The notes under the pieces are model-generated. The model did not search any database. It was not told the DNA's origin and worked only from the letters and a program-made list of their open reading frames with translations. A DNA stretch of 46,724 nt, from assembly GCA_900757695.1 (NCBI GenBank), contig CAAEOU010000214.1, positions 1-46,724 of the forward strand. The letters are read 5' to 3'. A program made the translations under genes and the position numbers. This DNA comes from an uncultured Oscillospiraceae bacterium. Lineage in GTDB: Bacteria > Bacillota_A > Clostridia > Oscillospirales > Oscillospiraceae. Below are positions 43,019-46,724 of this stretch, in pieces. Each line of letters starts with the position of its first letter. The first letter of the stretch is position 1.

Positions 43019-44314
43019 TCAGACGATCATGAACTGCTCCTTTGCGTAGTGGCGGAGCTGGTCACGGACATCAGGGTGGGCAATGGAAATCAGCTGCAGG
43101 GCACGCTCCTTAACGCTGCGGCCCCGGAGATGGGCAATGCCGTATTCCGTTACCACATAGTCCACATAGTTCCGTGGAATCGAGACCACGGCGCCGGGCT
43201 TCAGCTGAGAAGAGATCTTGGAGACGCCCTTCTTTGTGGCGGCCTGAAAGGCCAGAATGCCTCGGCCACCCTTGGAGTGCAGAGCGCCGTAGGCGAAGCA
43301 GAAGGCACCGCCGGTACCGGAGAACTGCTTGGGGCCGATGGACTCGGAGCACACCTGACCGGTGATATCCATTTCGATGATGGTGTTGATGGAGACCATG
43401 TTGTCGTTCTTGCAGATCTCGCCGGGGTCTACCGCCACGGAGGTGGGGCACAGGCGGACGGCCGGATTGGTGGACAGGGTCTCATAGAGGGGCAGATCGC
43501 CGCCGGCAAAGCAGCCGATGTGCAGCCCCTTGTTGTAGTTTTTACGGGCCCCGGTGATCACACCCTTGCGGATCATATCGCCCATAATGGAGGTAAACAT
43601 CTCCGTATGCAGGCCCAGATCCTTTTTGTCCATCAGATGATGGCCTACGGCGTTGGGCATGGAGCCGATGCCCAGCTGAATGCAGTCGCCGTCGTGGACC
43701 AGCTCGGCTACATTTTCGCCGATCTTTTCTTCGATTTCCGTGGTCTCGGCATCTGCCACCACCAGCGGGGGATAATCCACCTCGGTGAGCACGGTGACGT
43801 CCCGGATGTTGATCCGCAGACCGCCCCGCACCCGGGGCATCTGGGGGTTGACCTCCAGAATGATAGTGTCGCAGGTCTTGAAGCTGGCGCTCTCCCACAT
43901 GTTGGTGAGGCCCAGCTGAAAATAGCCGTGGTCATCCATGGGGCTGACGCAGGCAACAAAGGTGTTCCGGGGACGATATTCTGCCATAAAGATGCCATAG
44001 TCACAGATGTCTGCCGGAACAAAGGAGACATTTCGCTGGGTCTGGCCGACCATCAGCTCACGGCCATAGAGAAAAGTGGTAAAGCTGATATGGCCGTTCA
44101 TGGCGGGGTCGGTAACGCACTGAAAATCACCGGCATGGCCCTTGATGCAGTGCACTTCCTTCACATAAGGTGCAATTTTATGGAGATTGCTGAGGATCAC
44201 ATTGGGCTGATTGCCGTCACCGGCAAAGCATACCCGGGAATAGGAGTGGATGGCCTTCAGGCAGTCTTCCACCGTGCCCTTCTTTTCGTTGTATAAACGC
44301 TCAAATTCCGTCAT
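43019..44314 (-). CDS. 4-hydroxybutyrate/butyryl-CoA:acetate-type CoA-transferase
   Basis: A 431-residue single-chain CoA-transferase of the acetyl-CoA hydrolase/transferase (Cat2/But) family. The catalytic glutamate is E238 in GLHTEMF, the same number as in the Clostridium aminobutyricum 4-hydroxybutyrate CoA-transferase as I remember it. Other blocks are LGIGSMPNAVGHHL, NMVSINTIIEMDITGQVCSE and SIPRNYVDYVVTEYGIAHLR. The likely reaction is acyl-CoA + acetate to acid + acetyl-CoA. GGAGGG lies upstream of the ATG at 44314. It follows its paralogue by 14 nt in an operon headed by a MarR gene. Confidence 0.9.
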   Translation of the reverse strand: MTEFERLYNEKKGTVEDCLKAIHSYSRVCFAGDGNQPNVILSNLHKIAPYVKEVHCIKGHAGDFQCVTDPAMNGHISFTTFLYGRELMVGQTQRNVSFVPADICDYGIFMAEYRPRNTFVACVSPMDDHGYFQLGLTNMWESASFKTCDTIILEVNPQMPRVRGGLRINIRDVTVLTEVDYPPLVVADAETTEIEEKIGENVAELVHDGDCIQLGIGSMPNAVGHHLMDKKDLGLHTEMFTSIMGDMIRKGVITGARKNYNKGLHIGCFAGGDLPLYETLSTNPAVRLCPTSVAVDPGEICKNDNMVSINTIIEMDITGQVCSESIGPKQFSGTGGAFCFAYGALHSKGGRGILAFQAATKKGVSKISSQLKPGAVVSIPRNYVDYVVTEYGIAHLRGRSVKERALQLISIAHPDVRDQLRHYAKEQFMIV

Positions 44315-44328
44315 ACAAAAGCCCTCCC

Positions 44329-45612
44329 TCAAATATAGAACTGCTGCTGTGCATAGAACCGAAGCTCGTCCCGCACATCCGGATGGGCGATCTGGATCAG
44401 CTGCTGTGTGCGTTCCATCACGCTGCGGCCCTTCATGCGGGCCACGCCGTATTCCGTAACGATGTAGTCCACATAGTTCCGGGGAATGGTGACATTGGCG
44501 CCGGGGCTCAGCTGGGTCTTGATCTTGGACACACCCTTTCGGGTCATGGAGGGGAAGCACAGGATGCTCTTGCCGCCCTTGGAGTGAATGGCGCCCAGAG
44601 AGAAGCAGAGGTTGCCGCTGGAGCCGGAGATCTGCCGGGTCCCGATGGATTCGGCGCATACCTGACCGGTGAGATCCATCTCAATGAGGGTGTTGATGGC
44701 GATCATGTTGTTCATCTGGGAGATCACCTTGGGATCACAGACATAGCTGGCGGGACGGATGGCGACCTTGGGATGACTGCCGAGGGTTTGGTAAAGCCGC
44801 TGCTCTCCCCATGCCGCAGAAGCCACAGCAAGGCCGTGGTCGATATTTTTGTGTTCACCGGTGATGATCCCCGCTTCGATGAGATCCCCGGCGCCGGTGT
44901 TGAACCACTCGGTGTGAAGGCCCAGCTCCCGGTGATCCTTCAGCCGCTCCGCAATGGCATTGGAGAGCGTGCCGGTGCCCAGCTCCAGACAGTCACCATC
45001 GCTGACCAGGTCGGCGATATAATCGGAAATGGTTTCCTCCACCGCTGTGGGGGCCTTTTCCTGAATGTTGGGCAGGGGATAGGATGCTTCATGGAAGGCA
45101 GTGACCCGGCTGATATGAATATCCAGTCCGCCGGAGATCCGGGGAAGGTTGGGGTTGACCTCCAGAATAATCTTGGAGCAGGTCTCGATGCATTCCTTCT
45201 CCCACATCTGGCTCAGGCCCACCTGAAAACAGCCGTTTTCGTCCATGGGGCTGACGGCGGCAATGAAGGTATTGCAGGGGTTATGCTCGTTGATAAAGCG
45301 GGAATAGTCACAGATGTCGCAGACAATGTGGCTGGTGTTGCCATGCTTCATGCCTTCGATAAATGCTTCGCCGTAAAGAGGGGAACCGGTGTTGATGTGG
45401 CCGTTCATTCCGGGGGCGGTGACAAATTCATAGTCGCCGGAGCGGGATTTGATGCATTCCACATCCTCTACCCGGGGCGCTACGGTATGAAACTGCCGCA
45501 TAAAGGCCACCGGCTGGTTGCAGCCGCCGGCAAAACAGATCCGGTCACCGGATGCAATCAGATCCAGACAGCCCTGAAGGGTGGTGCGCTTCTGATCCAA
45601 TAAACTGTTCAT
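44329..45612 (-). CDS. Paralogous acetyl-CoA hydrolase/transferase family CoA-transferase
   Basis: A 427-residue protein homologous along its whole length to the next gene downstream. The catalytic glutamate is kept (E235 in GLHTEWF), but neighbouring positions differ: Trp replaces Met after it, and LGTGTLSNAIAERL replaces LGIGSMPNAVGHHL. This suggests a different acid or acyl-CoA. Shared blocks are NMIAINTLIEMDLTGQVCAE and TIPRNYVDYIVTEYGVARM. The ribosome site is moderate (GTGAGG). It lies 30 nt after the MarR stop and 14 nt before its paralogue, so the three are probably one transcript. Confidence 0.9.
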   Translation of the reverse strand: MNSLLDQKRTTLQGCLDLIASGDRICFAGGCNQPVAFMRQFHTVAPRVEDVECIKSRSGDYEFVTAPGMNGHINTGSPLYGEAFIEGMKHGNTSHIVCDICDYSRFINEHNPCNTFIAAVSPMDENGCFQVGLSQMWEKECIETCSKIILEVNPNLPRISGGLDIHISRVTAFHEASYPLPNIQEKAPTAVEETISDYIADLVSDGDCLELGTGTLSNAIAERLKDHRELGLHTEWFNTGAGDLIEAGIITGEHKNIDHGLAVASAAWGEQRLYQTLGSHPKVAIRPASYVCDPKVISQMNNMIAINTLIEMDLTGQVCAESIGTRQISGSSGNLCFSLGAIHSKGGKSILCFPSMTRKGVSKIKTQLSPGANVTIPRNYVDYIVTEYGVARMKGRSVMERTQQLIQIAHPDVRDELRFYAQQQFYI

Positions 45613-45642
45613 CTGTAAGCCTCACTTTCTGTATGGCGCAGG

Positions 45643-46071
45643 TCAGCTTTCGCCGATCTTTGTCAGAAGGTTCATCATGGTTTTACGCTCCGCAGCACTG
45701 AGAGGGGCCATGATCCGGTCATCGGATTCCAGAATGGCCTGATTCAGCACCGTGGCAAATTCCTGCCCGGACTCTGTGGCAGAGAGCAAATAGCTGCGGG
45801 CATCTTTGGGGTCGGGATCCCGCCGCACATAACCGGAGTTCTCCAGAAAGCTGATGATTTTGGAGACACCGGGATTGGACAGGTAGAGATATTTTTCGAT
45901 GCTGCGCTGATTGACGGACTCCGTCCGGCTGTACCACGCAATATAGATCAGGCTCATGGCCTGGTACATATTGACGCCGTAGCTTTGGAGCACCTCGCTG
46001 TGGATCCGGGTCACACGCCATTCCATTTTCCGGAGACGGCTGGTAAGTCCGTCCGGCGCGGCGGAGACCAT
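45643..46071 (-). CDS. MarR family transcriptional regulator
   Basis: A 142-residue winged-helix regulator: dimerisation helices at both ends, recognition region NQRSIEKYLYLSNPGVSKIISF, and wing SGYVRRDPDPKDARSYLLSATESG with the conserved D-x-R-s-y pattern. The ATG at 46071 has AGGA upstream at 7 nt; longer in-frame reading runs into the promoter. A strong promoter with a dyad just after the -10 lies upstream, so it probably represses itself and the two CoA-transferase genes behind it. The inducer may be a carboxylic acid or its CoA ester (inference). Confidence 0.9.
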   Translation of the reverse strand: MVSAAPDGLTSRLRKMEWRVTRIHSEVLQSYGVNMYQAMSLIYIAWYSRTESVNQRSIEKYLYLSNPGVSKIISFLENSGYVRRDPDPKDARSYLLSATESGQEFATVLNQAILESDDRIMAPLSAAERKTMMNLLTKIGES

Positions 46072-46116
46072 CGCTGTGTCCTGCTGCGTGGAAATCACCC
46101 CTTTTCTCAATGATGA

Positions 46117-46134
46117 TATATAATCTGTTATATA
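46117..46134 (-). promoter_or_regulatory. Putative MarR operator
   Basis: A perfect dyad TATATAA-N4-TTATATA located 2 nt after the -10 of the marR promoter, in the size range of MarR-family sites. Confidence 0.65.
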
Positions 46135-46135
46135 A

Positions 46136-46164
46136 ATTATACCATGGTGCTGAAAACGTGTCAA
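46136..46164 (-). promoter_or_regulatory. SigmaA promoter of the marR-CoA-transferase operon
   Basis: Minus-strand TTGACA (46159-46164), a 17-nt spacer and TATAAT (46136-46141): a full consensus promoter. Confidence 0.9.
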
Positions 46165-46187
46165 TGACCCCAAGCCGGAACAAATCA

Positions 46188-46225
46188 ACAAAAAACTGCC
46201 CCAAAGGAGCAGTCCTTTGGGGCAG
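46188..46225 (-). terminator. Terminator of mazG-hup
   Basis: On the minus strand a perfect 13-bp stem (46196-46208 with 46213-46225) with loop CTGC is followed by TTTTTTG. Confidence 0.9.
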
Positions 46226-46238
46226 AAGAACGCAGGAA

Positions 46239-46514
46239 TTACTTGTCGATCTTTTCCTTCAGAGCCTTACCGGCCTTGAAGACGGGAACGGTGGTAGCGG
46301 GGATCTCAACAGCCTCTTTGGTGCGGGGGTTCCGGCCAATGCGGGGCTCACGGTGCTTGGTCTCGAAAGCGCCAAAGCCAACCAGCTGAACCCGGCCGCC
46401 GGCAGCGAGCTCCTCGCCGATGACATCCAGCATGGTGCTGATGATCTGCTCGGTATCCTTACGGGTGGTTCCGGTTTTTTCTGCGACCTGTGCAATCAGT
46501 TCCGTTTTGTTCAT
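46239..46514 (-). CDS. hup: DNA-binding protein HU
   Basis: A 91-residue HU/IHF family nucleoid protein. The N-terminal helices MNKTELIAQVAEKTGTTRKD, the core VQLVGFGAFETKHREPRIGR and the DNA-binding beta arm NPRTKEAVEIPATTVPVFKAG, with the intercalating Pro in the arm, are all present. AAGGAG precedes the ATG at 46514. It lies 16 nt after the mazG stop, a common Clostridial mazG-hup arrangement. Confidence 0.97.
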   Translation of the reverse strand: MNKTELIAQVAEKTGTTRKDTEQIISTMLDVIGEELAAGGRVQLVGFGAFETKHREPRIGRNPRTKEAVEIPATTVPVFKAGKALKEKIDK

Positions 46515-46530
46515 TGTTACATTCTCCTTC

Positions 46531-46724
46531 TTAAATAATGCCTGTATCGGCTCTTTGGTTTTCCTGTTCCGCATCGGATGTGCGGATGCTTTGAATAAAT
46601 GTCTCGCAGCGGCGATGGAGGGCCGTTTCCGGGTCCACACCGTATTGCCGTGCTGCGTTGACTGCGGCAAAAAGAAGCTCACCCACTGCCTGTTCGGGAT
46701 CCGAGGACTGGGAGAGCGCTGCCA
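46531..46724 (-). CDS. mazG: MazG nucleoside triphosphate pyrophosphohydrolase (C-terminal part)
   Basis: The frame is open from the right window edge to the TAA at 46531-46533, so the start lies outside. The 63 visible residues include AVGELLFAAVNAARQYGVDP and ETALHRRCETFIQSI, which match the end of MazG proteins (usual pattern: E-x-G-D-L-L-F-x-x-V-N-x-A-R, then G-V-D-P-E-x-A-L). The Asp of the GDLLF metal motif is Glu here. MazG hydrolyses aberrant or stress-related NTPs. A variable tail (SDAEQENQRADTGII) follows the domain. Confidence 0.8.
   Translation of the reverse strand, partial: AALSQSSDPEQAVGELLFAAVNAARQYGVDPETALHRRCETFIQSIRTSDAEQENQRADTGII

Noticed and set aside
44315..44659. 115-codon N-terminal extension of the downstream CoA-transferase
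   Set aside because: It overlaps the upstream paralogue out of frame. The family N-terminus and a GGAGGG site support the ATG at 44314.

Overview
The window looks like a chromosomal segment of an anaerobic, endospore-forming, low-to-mid GC Firmicute of class Clostridia. The evidence is CIRCE-controlled groES-groEL, HPr kinase, a T-box ahead of hisS, the sporulation pair yabP-yabQ, AGGAGG ribosome binding sites with frequent GTG/TTG starts, and a large set of acyl-CoA/CoA-transferases typical of butyrate-type fermenters. An Oscillospiraceae (Oscillibacter/Flavonifractor-like) gut bacterium is my best guess from gene content and codon use. That is inference, not a database match. I see no rRNA, tRNA, CRISPR array, insertion sequence or integrase.

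Layout. 1-700: 3' end of a TRAP-transporter binding protein. 713-2988: a VanY-like carboxypeptidase and a MATE exporter, leftward. 3071-7740: groES-groEL behind a CIRCE operator, then hprK with its own promoter, then a second MATE exporter. 7849-10209: an M3 oligopeptidase and a small membrane protein. 10250-18015: a complete oligopeptide ABC importer (oppABCDF-like) plus a small membrane protein; the binding protein and one permease carry large extra domains. 18016-18300: no intact gene, but CGTTAC iterations and pyrimidine-rich repeats. 18301-22610: an acyltransferase and a CbiE/CbiT-like protein, divergent from a beta-helix protein that starts with 13 GGP triplets. 22629-26503: a Dabb-domain protein, then aspS and hisS leftward under a T-box. 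26509-32810: a second acyltransferase; yabP-yabQ-divIC-S1 protein; a transglutaminase lipoprotein; lspA; rluD; and a TPP riboswitch controlling thiT. 32870-37400: murJ-trkA-trkH. 37468-41181: a second beta-helix protein, convergent with an orphan sugar-type binding lipoprotein. 41377-46225: atoA/atoD, two 4-hydroxybutyrate/butyryl-type CoA-transferases and a MarR regulator. 46188-46724: hup and the 3' end of mazG.

How the genes work together. The M3 peptidase and the Opp importer make a plausible peptide uptake and breakdown unit. The four CoA-transferase genes and MarR look like a short-chain acid/CoA exchange module. HPr kinase, HisRS/AspRS, LspA, RluD, MurJ, the Trk system and HU are housekeeping.

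The most novel material is the pair of paralogous beta-helix proteins with collagen-like/polyglycine-II-like GGP tracts (20349-22571 and 37531-39282). The first faces a divergent operon of a degenerate CbiE/CbiT-like protein and a membrane acyltransferase. Neither beta-helix protein has a recognisable signal peptide, so where they act is unknown.
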